Shown: positions 31,962-40,674, counted from the first letter of the stretch. The stretch: DNA of 47,172 bases from SZUA-584 sp041656035 (GCA_964586785.1 CAZPHS010000013.1:1-47172); one strand, 5' to 3'. Notes: generated from the letters alone by a model not told the origin. Made by a program: numbers and translations.

Positions 31962-32341
31962 AATCGTTAAAAGAACTCGAAGAGATAAGAAACAAAGCGC
32001 TCTGCCAGATAGATTTGCGTAAAAAGGGCGAAGGTATACGAATCGTGGTGGGCATGGCCACCTGCGGTATAGCCGCCGGCGCAAGGCCTGTGCTTTCCGC
32101 CCTGGTTGAAGAAGTGTCAAGAAGAAAGCTTTCCAATGTGACCGTTTCACAAACGGGCTGCATAGGCGCGTGCCGCCTTGAGCCTATAGTTGAGGTTTAC
32201 AGCCCGAGCAGCGAAAAGGTTACTTATGTGAAAGTCTCTCCGCAGATGGCGGGCAGAATTGTGGCGGAGCATATAGTCAACGGCAATCCGGTAACCGAGT
32301 TTACTATCGGGTATCACGAACAGCAGCAGCAGGGGAGGTAA
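31958..32341 (+). CDS. hndB: 2Fe-2S thioredoxin-like hydrogenase subunit
   Basis: The 127-aa protein has a 2Fe-2S ferredoxin fold: the ligands are in VGMATCGIAAGARPV (one Cys), QTGCIGACRLEP (two Cys) and a preceding helix. Only three cysteines are apparent (TCG, GC, AC), fewer than the usual four, so cluster binding may need a different ligand. In Desulfovibrio HndB is such a subunit. The 4-nt overlap with the upstream ATPase gene and the 6-nt gap to the NuoF-like gene place it in the enzyme operon. Confidence 0.88.
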   Translation: MKSLKELEEIRNKALCQIDLRKKGEGIRIVVGMATCGIAAGARPVLSALVEEVSRRKLSNVTVSQTGCIGACRLEPIVEVYSPSSEKVTYVKVSPQMAGRIVAEHIVNGNPVTEFTIGYHEQQQQGR

Positions 32342-32347
32342 GCGGCA

Positions 32348-34138
32348 ATGGATATTTTTCGGTCTCATGTGCTAGTATGCGGCGGAACGGGGTGCACTTC
32401 CTCCGAATCGCCCAAAATAATAGAAAGCTTCAATGAGGAGCTTACAAAAGCCGGCCTCGAAAAAGAGGTTAAGGTTGTCAAAACGGGCTGCTTTGGTTTA
32501 TGCGAAGCGGGTCCTATTGTTATCGTTTATCCCGAGGGCAGCTTCTATTCCCGCGTTAAGCCTTCCGACGTCCCCGAAATTGTAAACGAACATCTTCTTA
32601 AGGGGCGGCTTGTTTCGCGCCTTCTTTACAAGGCGGACGCTCAGGGCATCGAAACGTCTATTGAAAACATAGACTTCTACAAAAAACAAAAACGCATAGC
32701 GCTTAAAAACTGCGGCGTAATAGACCCTGAAAAAATAGAAGAATATATAGCGCTTGACGGATATAAGGCGCTCGGCTTATGCCTTACGGAGTATAAGCCC
32801 CAACAGGTAATTGATATTATAAAGGAAAGCGGATTGCGCGGGCGCGGCGGCGGCGGATTCCCCACCGGCTTAAAGTGGCAGTTTTGCGGCGATGAGGCAA
32901 ACGAGCAAAAATACGTCGTCTGCAACGCCGACGAGGGCGACCCCGGAGCGTTTATGGACAGGAGCGTGCTGGAGGGAGACCCTCACGCGGTGCTGGAAGC
33001 CATGGCCATAGCCGGATATGCCATAGGCGCCAATATGGGCTATCTTTATGTGCGCGCGGAATACCCAATCGCGGTTAAACGTATGGAAATAGCCATTGCG
33101 CAGGCGCATGAGCTCGGCCTTTTGGGAAAAGGTTTATTTGGCAGCGGCTTTGACTTTAACGTTGAAATCCGTCTCGGCGCGGGCGCGTTTGTCTGCGGCG
33201 AGGAGATGGCGCTTATCGCGTCAATAGAAGGGCGCAGAGGCGAGCCGCGTTCCAAGCCGCCGTTTCCCGCTCAAAAAGGTCTGTTCGGCAAGCCGACAAT
33301 AATAAATAATGTTGAAACTTTCGCGAACATACCGCAGATAATACTTAACGGGCCTGCCTGGTTTGCCTCGATGGGCACGGAAAAAAGCAAAGGAACAAAG
33401 GTGTTCGCTTTAGGCGGCAAGATAAACAACACCGGACTCGTTGAGATACCCATGGGCACTACGCTGCGCGAAATAATATTCGATATAGGCGGCGGCATAC
33501 CCGAGGGCAAGAAGTTCAAGGCGGCGCAGACAGGCGGTCCTTCGGGCGGCTGCATACCGGCGAGCCATCTTGATACGCATATTGATTACGATTCGCTTAC
33601 CGCTATAGGCTCTATGATGGGCAGCGGCGGTCTTATAGTGATGGACGAGGACAATTGCATGGTTGACGTCGCGCGGTATTTTCTGGATTTCACCGTTGAC
33701 GAATCGTGCGGGCAGTGTTCCCCGTGCCGTATAGGCACAAAGCGTATGCTGGAGATACTGGAGCGCATTGTTTCGGGACAGGGGGAAGAAGGCGATATAG
33801 AAAAGCTTGAGCGGCTCGCGGTAAACATAAAAGGCTCGTCTCTTTGCGGACTTGGCAAAACCGCGCCTAATCCCGTGCTTTCTACTTTAAAGTATTTTAG
33901 GGACGAATACGAGGCGCATATACGCGATAAAAAGTGCCCCGCCGGACACTGCAAAGCGCTTCTCTCTTACATGATAGATAAGAAAATGTGCGTCGGGTGC
34001 GGCGTTTGCGCAAAGGTTTGCCCTACCAACGCAATTTCGGGCAAAATAAAAGAGCCGTTTGAGATTGACCAGAGCAAATGCATTAAGTGCGGCGTATGCA
34101 TGTCTAAGTGCAAATTCGGCGCGATTGAGAAAAAATAG
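32348..34138 (+). CDS. hndC: NAD(P)-dependent hydrogenase NuoF-like subunit
   Basis: The 596-aa flavoprotein subunit has an N-terminal thioredoxin-like 2Fe-2S domain (VCGGTGCTSSES, KTGCFGLCEAGP). The FMN/NAD(H)-binding core follows (GLRGRGGGGFPTGLKW, CNADEGDPGAFMDRS, ANMGYLYVRAEYP, GAGAFVCGEEMALIASIEG). A 4Fe-4S site is in ESCGQCSPCRIGTKRM plus CGLGK, and two C-terminal ferredoxin clusters are CVGCGVCAKVCP and CIKCGVCMSKC. It oxidises NAD(P)H, and in electron-bifurcating relatives it also takes electrons from reduced ferredoxin. GGGGAGG precedes the ATG. Confidence 0.96.
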   Translation: MDIFRSHVLVCGGTGCTSSESPKIIESFNEELTKAGLEKEVKVVKTGCFGLCEAGPIVIVYPEGSFYSRVKPSDVPEIVNEHLLKGRLVSRLLYKADAQGIETSIENIDFYKKQKRIALKNCGVIDPEKIEEYIALDGYKALGLCLTEYKPQQVIDIIKESGLRGRGGGGFPTGLKWQFCGDEANEQKYVVCNADEGDPGAFMDRSVLEGDPHAVLEAMAIAGYAIGANMGYLYVRAEYPIAVKRMEIAIAQAHELGLLGKGLFGSGFDFNVEIRLGAGAFVCGEEMALIASIEGRRGEPRSKPPFPAQKGLFGKPTIINNVETFANIPQIILNGPAWFASMGTEKSKGTKVFALGGKINNTGLVEIPMGTTLREIIFDIGGGIPEGKKFKAAQTGGPSGGCIPASHLDTHIDYDSLTAIGSMMGSGGLIVMDEDNCMVDVARYFLDFTVDESCGQCSPCRIGTKRMLEILERIVSGQGEEGDIEKLERLAVNIKGSSLCGLGKTAPNPVLSTLKYFRDEYEAHIRDKKCPAGHCKALLSYMIDKKMCVGCGVCAKVCPTNAISGKIKEPFEIDQSKCIKCGVCMSKCKFGAIEKK

Positions 34139-34156
34139 CAAGGGAGCGATAAGACA

Positions 34157-35899
34157 ATGATATCTTTAACTATAGACGGCGTCAAAGTAACCGTGCCGGA
34201 TAATACGACTGTGCTTGAAGCGGCTCGCGCCGCCAATATAAGAATACCTACGCTTTGTTATTTAAAGGGCGTCAACGCGATAGGCGCGTGCCGTATATGC
34301 CTTGTCGAGTTAATAAAAGGCGGAAGAGGCCTTCAGGCTTCGTGCGTATTGCCCGCTGAAGACGGCATGGAGGTTTCCACAAAATCCAAGGCCGTTATGG
34401 AAGCGCGGCGCGTTAATCTTGAGCTTATACTTTCCAATCACGACAAGCGATGCTTAACTTGCGTTAGAAACCGCAGCTGCGAGCTTCAGCAATTGTGCGA
34501 CGAGCTTGGCGTTGAGGACGTGCCTTACGATGACGATAATACATCTCATCCCATAGACAATTTTTCGCCTTCGATAGTGCGCGACCCGAACAAATGCATA
34601 CTGTGCCGCCGCTGCGTTGCCGTATGCAATAATATACAAAAGATAGGCGCGGTAGGCGCCGCTAAACGCGGCTTTAACACTGTTATAGAACCGGTGTTCG
34701 GAAAATCTTTAAACGCCGTGCCGTGCGTTAACTGCGGCCAGTGCATAACCGCGTGCCCTGTCGGCGCGCTTACCGAAAAAAGCGAGATAGAGAATGTTTG
34801 GACGGCGCTTAACGACCCGGAAAAACACGTCGTGGTTCAGACCGCCCCCGCCGTTCGTTTCGGGCTGGGCGAGGAATTTGGCATAGAGCCGGGCAGCAGC
34901 GTTACGGGCAAAATGGCCGCCGCGCTTCGCCGCATAGGCTTTGATAAGGTGTTCGATGTGGATTTCAGCGCTGATTTAACCATAATGGAAGAGGGAACCG
35001 AGCTTATAGGCCGCATAAAGAACGGCGGCAAACTGCCTATGATAACCTCTTGCAGCCCGGGCTGGATAAAATACTGCGAGCATTTTTTTCCGGATATGCT
35101 TGACAACCTATCTACCTGCAAGTCGCCGCATCAGATGGGCGGGGCTGTTATAAAATCGTATTACGCGCAAAAGTTTAATATAGACCCAAAGACAATCTAT
35201 GTGGTTTCCGTTATGCCGTGTACCGCAAAGAAGTTTGAGAAGGAGCGCGACGAGATGGCGGTTAACGGGCTTCGCGATGTGGACGCCGTGCTGACGACTC
35301 GCGAGCTGGCGCGCATGATAAAACAGTCCAACATTGATTTTAAAAACCTGCCCGATGAGGATTTCGACCGCGTGCTCGGAGAGTCTTCCGGCGCCGCCGT
35401 TTTGTTCGGCGCCACGGGCGGCGTTATGGAAGCCGCTCTGCGTACCGTAGCCGATTTATTGACCGGCAAGGATTTGAAGGATATAGATTACGAATGCGTG
35501 CGCGGAGTGGACGGCGTTAAGGAAGCGACGCTCAATATTGGCGGCATGGATATAAACGTGGCTGTCGCGAACGGCACCGGCAGCGCGAAAAGGCTGCTTG
35601 AAGCCGTGCGGAACGGCAAAAAGCAATATCATTTCATAGAAGTTATGGGGTGCCCCGGCGGCTGCGTAACGGGCGGCGGGCAGCCTATTGTTTCCGCGCG
35701 GGATAAGATGGATATTAACCCGTACGTTCTTCGCGCGAAGGCCACCTACGCCGAAGACGCGGGCAAGCCTAAGCGCAAGTCCCACGAGAACGAGGAAGTA
35801 AAAATGCTGTACGAGCAGTTCCTCGGCGAGCCTAACAGCCATAAGGCGCACGAGCTGCTGCATACGCGTTACCAGAAGCGTCCCAAGTATCAGCAGTAA
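34157..35899 (+). CDS. hndD: [FeFe] hydrogenase catalytic subunit (group A, NADH-dependent type)
   Basis: The 580-aa catalytic subunit has in order a 2Fe-2S domain (IPTLCYLKGVNAIGACRICLVE), a His-Cys 4Fe-4S site (HDKRCLTCVRNRSCELQQLC) and two 4Fe-4S clusters (CILCRRCVAVC, CVNCGQCITACP). The H-cluster domain has L1 TSCSPGWIKYCE, L2 MPCTAKKFE and L3 EVMGCPGGCVTGGGQP, followed by the small-subunit-like tail (MLYEQFLGEPNSHKAHELLHT). L1 reads TSCSPGW where many enzymes have TSCCPGW; the second position (Cys proton relay) is Ser, a change seen in some group A enzymes that may lower activity. It is the last gene before a strong terminator. Confidence 0.97.
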   Translation: MISLTIDGVKVTVPDNTTVLEAARAANIRIPTLCYLKGVNAIGACRICLVELIKGGRGLQASCVLPAEDGMEVSTKSKAVMEARRVNLELILSNHDKRCLTCVRNRSCELQQLCDELGVEDVPYDDDNTSHPIDNFSPSIVRDPNKCILCRRCVAVCNNIQKIGAVGAAKRGFNTVIEPVFGKSLNAVPCVNCGQCITACPVGALTEKSEIENVWTALNDPEKHVVVQTAPAVRFGLGEEFGIEPGSSVTGKMAAALRRIGFDKVFDVDFSADLTIMEEGTELIGRIKNGGKLPMITSCSPGWIKYCEHFFPDMLDNLSTCKSPHQMGGAVIKSYYAQKFNIDPKTIYVVSVMPCTAKKFEKERDEMAVNGLRDVDAVLTTRELARMIKQSNIDFKNLPDEDFDRVLGESSGAAVLFGATGGVMEAALRTVADLLTGKDLKDIDYECVRGVDGVKEATLNIGGMDINVAVANGTGSAKRLLEAVRNGKKQYHFIEVMGCPGGCVTGGGQPIVSARDKMDINPYVLRAKATYAEDAGKPKRKSHENEEVKMLYEQFLGEPNSHKAHELLHTRYQKRPKYQQ

Positions 35900-35906
35900 A
35901 ATTTTA

Positions 35907-35931
35907 AAGCTCCGCCGCGGCGGGGCTTTTT
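35907..35931 (+). terminator. Intrinsic terminator of the hydrogenase operon
   Basis: AAGCTCCGCC and GGCGGGGCTT form a very GC-rich hairpin followed by TTTTT, 8 bp after the hndD stop. Confidence 0.92.
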
Positions 35932-36031
35932 CGTACTCAATAATATGCGTTCTCAAACGCATGAAAACTACAGAGCCGCTTAAGCGCCGCCCTGTAGCCT
36001 TGGTAGTTCTTGCGCATTTTTTAATTCCGGC

Positions 36032-36301
36032 TTATTTGGCCTGTACACTGCCTCTACGGATAAGATTTATCAATGCGAGCAATATAATCGCTCCTATTAA
36101 CGCGACAAGAAAGCTCTCGATATTAAACCCCATCACATCCGCGCGCGCGCCAATCAGGTTCATAACAAGCCCTCCTATAAACGCCCCGATTATGCCTACG
36201 AAAATATTAGCGAAAACACCCATTGACGGATTGTTTTTCATTATCATGCTGGCAACCCATCCCGCCAGTCCGCCCAATATAATCCACGCAATTATTCCCA
36301 T
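36032..36301 (-). CDS. GlsB/YeaQ/YmgE family membrane protein
   Basis: The 89-aa protein has three hydrophobic segments with the Gly-rich pattern of transglycosylase-associated small proteins: IAWIILGGLAGWVASMIM, GVFANIFVGIIGAFIGGLV and FLVALIGAIILLALINLIRR. GlsB homologs respond to general stress and localise with Asp23-like proteins in some Gram-positives; no Asp23 gene is here. GGGAGG precedes the ATG. Function is not established. The divergent region upstream contains a 12-bp inverted repeat (see the repeat at 36327-36400). Confidence 0.9.
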   Translation of the reverse strand: MGIIAWIILGGLAGWVASMIMKNNPSMGVFANIFVGIIGAFIGGLVMNLIGARADVMGFNIESFLVALIGAIILLALINLIRRGSVQAK

Positions 36302-36326
36302 GTCTTTCGTACCTCCCTGTACAGTT

Positions 36327-36400
36327 TTGGTATAAAAATATTTTTAGCCTTCGTAAACATAAATATACGCGCAGTAAAAAACTGCATGTTTTTATACCAA
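36327..36400. repeat. 12-bp inverted repeat in the glsB/lipoprotein divergent region
   Basis: TTGGTATAAAAA (36327-36338) and its exact complement TTTTTATACCAA (36389-36400) face each other 50 bp apart. Between them GCAGT-AAAAA-ACTGC (36371-36385) is a small perfect hairpin. Each arm read outward has the form of a GGTATAA promoter element, so these may be opposed promoters or operator halves. Confidence 0.75.
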
Positions 36401-36462
36401 TAATTGAACTTAATATTAATATGCCGTTTCGGCAAAAAATAATGCGGGAAGGAGGCCTGAAA

Positions 36463-36714
36463 ATGAAAAAAATATTGTCTGCATTTATGTTATCCATAAC
36501 GACGGCCGCGTTGCTTTTTGGCTGTGCGGCGGATAACAGGGCTCCCGGAGCCACGCCTTTACTGCCGGATGTAGCTCCTATAATAACGCCGTCGCCCAAC
36601 ATCGGCATAACGCCCAAAGTGAGACCTAATCAGGAACAGGACCTTGAACGGGATATGAACAACGGCGCCGTAAACGGCGGCGAATCCGGCACCGGAGGCG
36701 GCGCAGCCCGTTAA
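36463..36714 (+). CDS. Small hypothetical lipoprotein
   Basis: The 83-aa protein has a lipoprotein signal peptide: KK near the N-terminus, a hydrophobic core and the lipobox LLFGC with acylation at C21. The mature part is low in structure: many Pro/Ala/Thr and Gly (TPLLPDVAPIITPSPN, GGESGTGGGAAR). GGAGG lies 9 nt before the ATG at 36463; the open frame from 36421 lacks that signal and a signal peptide start. No known domain was recognised. It has its own downstream terminator. Confidence 0.75.
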   Translation: MKKILSAFMLSITTAALLFGCAADNRAPGATPLLPDVAPIITPSPNIGITPKVRPNQEQDLERDMNNGAVNGGESGTGGGAAR

Positions 36715-36726
36715 CCGCTAAAACTA

Positions 36727-36762
36727 GCCCCATTGCGTTTACCGTATTGGGGCCTTTTTTTT
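36727..36762 (+). terminator. Intrinsic terminator of the lipoprotein gene
   Basis: GCCCCATTGCG and CCGTATTGGGGC form a hairpin followed by eight T residues. It begins about 13 bp after the stop codon and 8 bp before the stop codon of the convergent germination gene; that gene's T-run on the minus strand is weak. Confidence 0.88.
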
Positions 36763-36770
36763 GACAACCG

Positions 36771-37919
36771 TTATTGCTCGTTTTCATCAGGCTGCGCGGC
36801 AAGCGCTTCTTTTAACGCCGCGTCGGCTTTTTTCTTTCTTATTATATAAACGGCCAGTATAATAACCGGCACAATAAATACTACGGGGATAATAATAAAC
36901 GGGAAAACCTCGTCGGAGCGAAGCATATCCACAGTGCTTGTTTTATTCATAAAGGGCATTAAAGCCATTATATAGCCCGCAATAACAATGGGGAAAACAA
37001 TCGGTCTGTGAGATTTGGTTTTCAAAATGCCCGAAATCACTTCGCTGCCCATATATATGTATATCGTCAGCTTTAAAAGCGCCATGGGAAACCATGACAG
37101 TATGTTGAGCGCCTGCATCCTTTCTATAAAGCCGAACGCTTCAAGCTGCCGCGTGAACGCGTAATACGGATTCCACACAAGCTTCGCGTAATCCATGCCG
37201 AGCGTGATTACCGTCGGTATAAGTATTAACATAAAGGCTACGCCGAACGTCGTAAGCGCTTTGGCGTATGTTTTGTTTATGCTCGCCTTTTTCACAAGAT
37301 AATATGAGAACACCCAGAAAATAAGTATTTCCGAATAACGCGCCGCCGTGAAAAAAGCGCCTAGGTTAAGCTCCAAAAAAATTGAATCCGTCAAAACAGG
37401 CTTAAGATACTGCGTGTCGAAATATTGCAGACCGAATAAGAAAAACAGAACGATCGAAAAAAGCACGACAGGCACTATAAAATTAGCTATTCTCGCTATT
37501 GTGCCCGCGCCCTTATATGCCGCATACGCCGCGGGGACGACCATAAACAGCATAAGCGCCCATGACGGAGCGTCGTCAAACACATACATTTCAAGAAAAA
37601 CAGTTGTTATGAGCATGCACGCAGTAAAGCATATAAAGGTGAAAATAATAAAGGGAATTAGAATAATTTTTCCCATTATCTTTCCCGTTATTATCTCGCA
37701 AGTCTGGTTTATGCTTACCCCGCGAAACTTGTTCATAAGAATCAACACAGGCGTGTTGAGCAAAAGTATATAAACGAAAGCCATAATAAGAGCAATCCAA
37801 ACGTCCTGATTGGCGGGCGGCGAATTTAATATAGGCATAAATGTATACGGAAACACCAAAGCGCTTCCCACCGCAATAAGCAGCAGCTGCAGCGATGTTA
37901 TAACCGGTTTAGTGTTCAT
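36771..37919 (-). CDS. gerAB: Spore germination permease, GerAB/KB family
   Basis: The 382-aa protein has about ten hydrophobic segments of the APC-superfamily type, with the opening ITSLQLLLIAVGSALVFPYTFMP and a long acidic tail. In the ger receptor complex this subunit is the likely germinant-binding permease of the spore inner membrane. The gene overlaps gerC by 4 nt (ATGA type). GGGAGGGAGC precedes the ATG. Gene order GerA-GerC-GerB differs from the usual A-B-C in Bacillus but is common in Clostridia. Confidence 0.93.
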   Translation of the reverse strand: MNTKPVITSLQLLLIAVGSALVFPYTFMPILNSPPANQDVWIALIMAFVYILLLNTPVLILMNKFRGVSINQTCEIITGKIMGKIILIPFIIFTFICFTACMLITTVFLEMYVFDDAPSWALMLFMVVPAAYAAYKGAGTIARIANFIVPVVLFSIVLFFLFGLQYFDTQYLKPVLTDSIFLELNLGAFFTAARYSEILIFWVFSYYLVKKASINKTYAKALTTFGVAFMLILIPTVITLGMDYAKLVWNPYYAFTRQLEAFGFIERMQALNILSWFPMALLKLTIYIYMGSEVISGILKTKSHRPIVFPIVIAGYIMALMPFMNKTSTVDMLRSDEVFPFIIIPVVFIVPVIILAVYIIRKKKADAALKEALAAQPDENEQ

Positions 37920-39154
37920 TGCTCCCTCCCCGCTTTAAAAGGCCCTTTTATCTGCCCCGTACGGTTTACGGTTGAGTCCACAGTGACATAAAAAACCGCT
38001 TTCGCAAAATAATCGTCCCAGTTATTCTTAAACTCGCGCCACTTTTCCGGAAGCTGCAAATGCAGGTGCCTTCCGAAACCGAATATATCGCTCGCGAACT
38101 CCCGCTGTACTTTTTGAATCGCGAGTTTAATTTCCTCCTGCATTTTTTCGTTAAACCTTTGTTCGATAATTTTAAGCCATTGGTCCTTGGAAATATCAAT
38201 GCCGCCGCTTTCTTCCCTTATATTTAAAATCATCTGTATATTAACGTAAAAACTTATATCGCCGCCGTTTACCGAGGCGGTTATATCGGCTCTGGAATCT
38301 TCTATCTTAAAAACCGTTAAACCGTCTCCCGAAGGAATCGTAATGTACGCGTTGCCCAAATCATTGATTAAAATGTTGTACGCCCTCGTTTCCTCTCCGT
38401 TCAGAAAGCCCGCAAGCTTGCCGTCCTTAAACGCCGCAAGCCCCTCATATAAAACTAACTTTTTCTCTCCGCCCTGCTGTTTATCGCCTTTTTGTTGCTC
38501 GCCGCCGCCCTGCTGTCCTTCGCTTTTTTGCGGCGTATCCTGACTTTTTAGTTCGGCGACGCCTGTAACCGGCTGTTTTCCGTCTATAAGATAGTCCTTT
38601 ATAAAATCAAGAGTGGTTACAAAAACTGCTTTGGACGTATGCTCCCTTTGAATTTTGCTTAAATCCTTAAAATAATCGCCTATCATATCTGAAAAACCGG
38701 ACGAGCAGAAATGAACCTCTTCCGGAGTTTTACCCTTTATCACAATCATAATAGGCATCTCGTCCGTCAGATGGTCTCTGCATAGAAAATCAAGGAGGTT
38801 TGGTATTTCGCTTTCGGCGAACCTTTCCGTAAAAATGCGCGCCTTGTTATGTCCGGCAAATACAAATTTCTCAACGCTTTTTGAAACGTTAGATACCGCC
38901 TCGCGCACCGATTCTCCCTTACCGACGGCAATAAGCGATTCCGTGGTCCCCCCTCCCCCGTCCGTGCCCCCGCTTGTGTCGGACGGGTTCATTATCTCGA
39001 CGGTCAGTATAAATTGTCCGTCTTCGTCAACGTCGTATATCATGCTGTGAATTATGGCCAAATCCTGCGGCTCCTGCTTATTCCAGCATCCGGCGGCACA
39101 GGACAGCGCGGCGGCGCAAAGCAAGGCGCAAAGCGCTTTTTTTAATGTTTTCAA
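37916..39154 (-). CDS. gerAC: Ger(x)C family germination lipoprotein
   Basis: The 412-aa lipoprotein has a signal peptide with lipobox CAAGC (C23) followed by WNKQEPQDLAI, close to the family's GCWDxxE. The N-terminal domain includes SVREAVSNVSKSVEKFVFAGH. The central low-complexity stretch is rich in Gln, Gly and Lys (about residues 205-240). The C-terminal domain has EWLKIIE-type helix and FGFGRHLHLQLPEKW. It starts with TTG directly after the gerA TAG, with AAGGAGGAGG upstream. It works in the spore inner membrane with GerA and GerB. Confidence 0.92.
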   Translation of the reverse strand: MKTLKKALCALLCAAALSCAAGCWNKQEPQDLAIIHSMIYDVDEDGQFILTVEIMNPSDTSGGTDGGGGTTESLIAVGKGESVREAVSNVSKSVEKFVFAGHNKARIFTERFAESEIPNLLDFLCRDHLTDEMPIMIVIKGKTPEEVHFCSSGFSDMIGDYFKDLSKIQREHTSKAVFVTTLDFIKDYLIDGKQPVTGVAELKSQDTPQKSEGQQGGGEQQKGDKQQGGEKKLVLYEGLAAFKDGKLAGFLNGEETRAYNILINDLGNAYITIPSGDGLTVFKIEDSRADITASVNGGDISFYVNIQMILNIREESGGIDISKDQWLKIIEQRFNEKMQEEIKLAIQKVQREFASDIFGFGRHLHLQLPEKWREFKNNWDDYFAKAVFYVTVDSTVNRTGQIKGPFKAGREQ

Positions 39155-40630
39155 CTAACGCCTCCTCCTTACATTGTCTTTCGCTATAGAGATTGGCCTA
39201 AACACCATTTTGTTTGGCCGAGCCCGTATAATGCTGTCTTTTAACTCCTGCCTTGAAAAAGACGACAGTATCGGTATGCCGAAGGAATCGGTGGACGCGA
39301 GCTGCGTAAGCAAAACCAATATGCCCGCGCCTACGCCCACAAGACCCATAACGCTGCCTAAAAACCAGAAAACAGTTCTGTATATTAATGTGAACTCCAC
39401 CAAATTGGGGAGCATAAAGCTTGTTACAGCCGTAATGGCCACCACTATTACCATAGGCTCGCTGACTATGCCCGCGCTTACAGCGGCCTCGCCTATTATA
39501 AGAGAGCCGACTATTGTTATGGCGGAGCCTACCGCCTTTGGCATACGCGTCCCCGCCTCGCGCAGCAGCTCGAACATAAGCATGAGCACAAACACCTCCG
39601 CCGCAAGCGACATAGGCGTCCTTAAAGCCGAAACAACAATGCTTGTCATAAACACGACGGGCACCATTTCTTGATGAAATGTCGCTATGGCTATAGAAAT
39701 CCCGGGAAGAAAAATGGTTATAAAAAGCGCGACGCACCTTAATACGCGCATAGCGCCCGCGAACACAGGCCTGCTGTAATAATCTTCGGCGGTGTGAAGG
39801 TTTTCTATAAAAAGCTCCGGTATAGTCAATACATGGGGCGTGCCGTCTACTAATATCGCGACCCTGCCCTCCAGCATCTTGGCGGCCGCCACATCCGGCT
39901 TTTGCGTTAGCCCCACGCCGGAGATGGGGCTGAACACATTCTCGCATATATATTGCTCTATATCTCCCGATTCAAGTATCATATCCGTATCTATCTTATC
40001 AACGCGTCTTCTTATCTCGTCCAAAACCCTTTTGTTGACTATGCCTTCAATATACACAATCTCTACGGACGTGCTTGTTTGCCTGCCTAAGGTTTTATCC
40101 TCTATAACCAATCTTTGGTTCTTTAGCTTTCTGCGTATAAGAGCGGTATTAGACCTTATATTTTCGGTAAAGCCTTCCTTCGGGCCGCGTATAACCGCTT
40201 CCGCGTCCGGCTCATCAACAGACCGCTGGTTCCACTGCCTGAACTCGAAAAGAAAAACCTTTTTTGTGCCCGCGTAAAACACCGCGGTAAAACCCGCCAG
40301 CACAAATTCCACAAATTTTGATACGTCCCGAGTCTCTTCAAAAACAGTTTTAAATACAAGATTAAGATTGCCGTCAAAATAGGGGGATTTAAGCGGCCTT
40401 ATAATATCCCTGTCAACCAAATCCTTGTCTATAAGCCCGTCTATAAAAACAAGCATGGCTTTATCTTTTACGGTTTCAAACGGCCGGACGACAACGTCAA
40501 AGCTGTTGTTAAACAGCTTTTTGACAAGCCGCTCACAGTCCTCAATTTTGGACGGTATGTCCTGCCGCTCCGCGCCGCACTGCCCGCCGTCCGTATCCCG
40601 GGATTTATTTTTTTTAACAAAGCGAAAAAT
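39155..40630 (-). CDS. gerAA: GerA family spore germination protein, ATT start
   Basis: With an ATT start the 491-aa protein has normal family length. The N-terminal soluble domain includes LVFIDGLIDKDL, RGPKEGFTENIRSNTALIRRKL and VYIEGIVNKRV; about five membrane helices follow (VFMTSIVVSALRTP, IVGSLIIGEAAV, IVVAITAVTSFMLPN). The N-terminal 58 codons read MFRFVKKNKSRD through FETVKDKA; they contain no ATG, GTG or TTG. The first ATG in frame (40456) would remove this conserved part. AAAGGAG lies 9 nt before the ATT at 40628-40630. The upstream stop is a TAG at 40691-40693. The RBS sits in a hairpin, which suggests translational control. Confidence 0.85.
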   Translation of the reverse strand: MFRFVKKNKSRDTDGGQCGAERQDIPSKIEDCERLVKKLFNNSFDVVVRPFETVKDKAMLVFIDGLIDKDLVDRDIIRPLKSPYFDGNLNLVFKTVFEETRDVSKFVEFVLAGFTAVFYAGTKKVFLFEFRQWNQRSVDEPDAEAVIRGPKEGFTENIRSNTALIRRKLKNQRLVIEDKTLGRQTSTSVEIVYIEGIVNKRVLDEIRRRVDKIDTDMILESGDIEQYICENVFSPISGVGLTQKPDVAAAKMLEGRVAILVDGTPHVLTIPELFIENLHTAEDYYSRPVFAGAMRVLRCVALFITIFLPGISIAIATFHQEMVPVVFMTSIVVSALRTPMSLAAEVFVLMLMFELLREAGTRMPKAVGSAITIVGSLIIGEAAVSAGIVSEPMVIVVAITAVTSFMLPNLVEFTLIYRTVFWFLGSVMGLVGVGAGILVLLTQLASTDSFGIPILSSFSRQELKDSIIRARPNKMVFRPISIAKDNVRRRR

Positions 40631-40631
40631 G

Positions 40632-40674
40632 GCGGATATCTCCTTTATGTACTTATCATAAAGAGCATATCCGC
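40632..40674 (-). promoter_or_regulatory. Leader hairpin masking the gerA ribosome binding site
   Basis: On the minus strand GCGGATAT (40667-40674) pairs with ATATCCGC (40632-40639), and CTTTATG (40657-40663) pairs with CATAAAG (40643-40649). A 3x3 internal loop separates the stems and the apical loop has 7 nt. The AAAGGAG of gerA is in the 3' strand, and the ATT start directly follows the hairpin. A seven-codon ATG...TAA frame (MLFMIST) runs through the same structure and ends just before GGAG. No strong RBS precedes that frame. Confidence 0.7.

Noticed and set aside
39155..40456. gerA as an N-terminally truncated pseudogene starting at ATG 40456
   Set aside because: The reading frame continues upstream with GerA-like sequence, a good Shine-Dalgarno and an ATT codon at the expected place, so a rare start codon explains it better.
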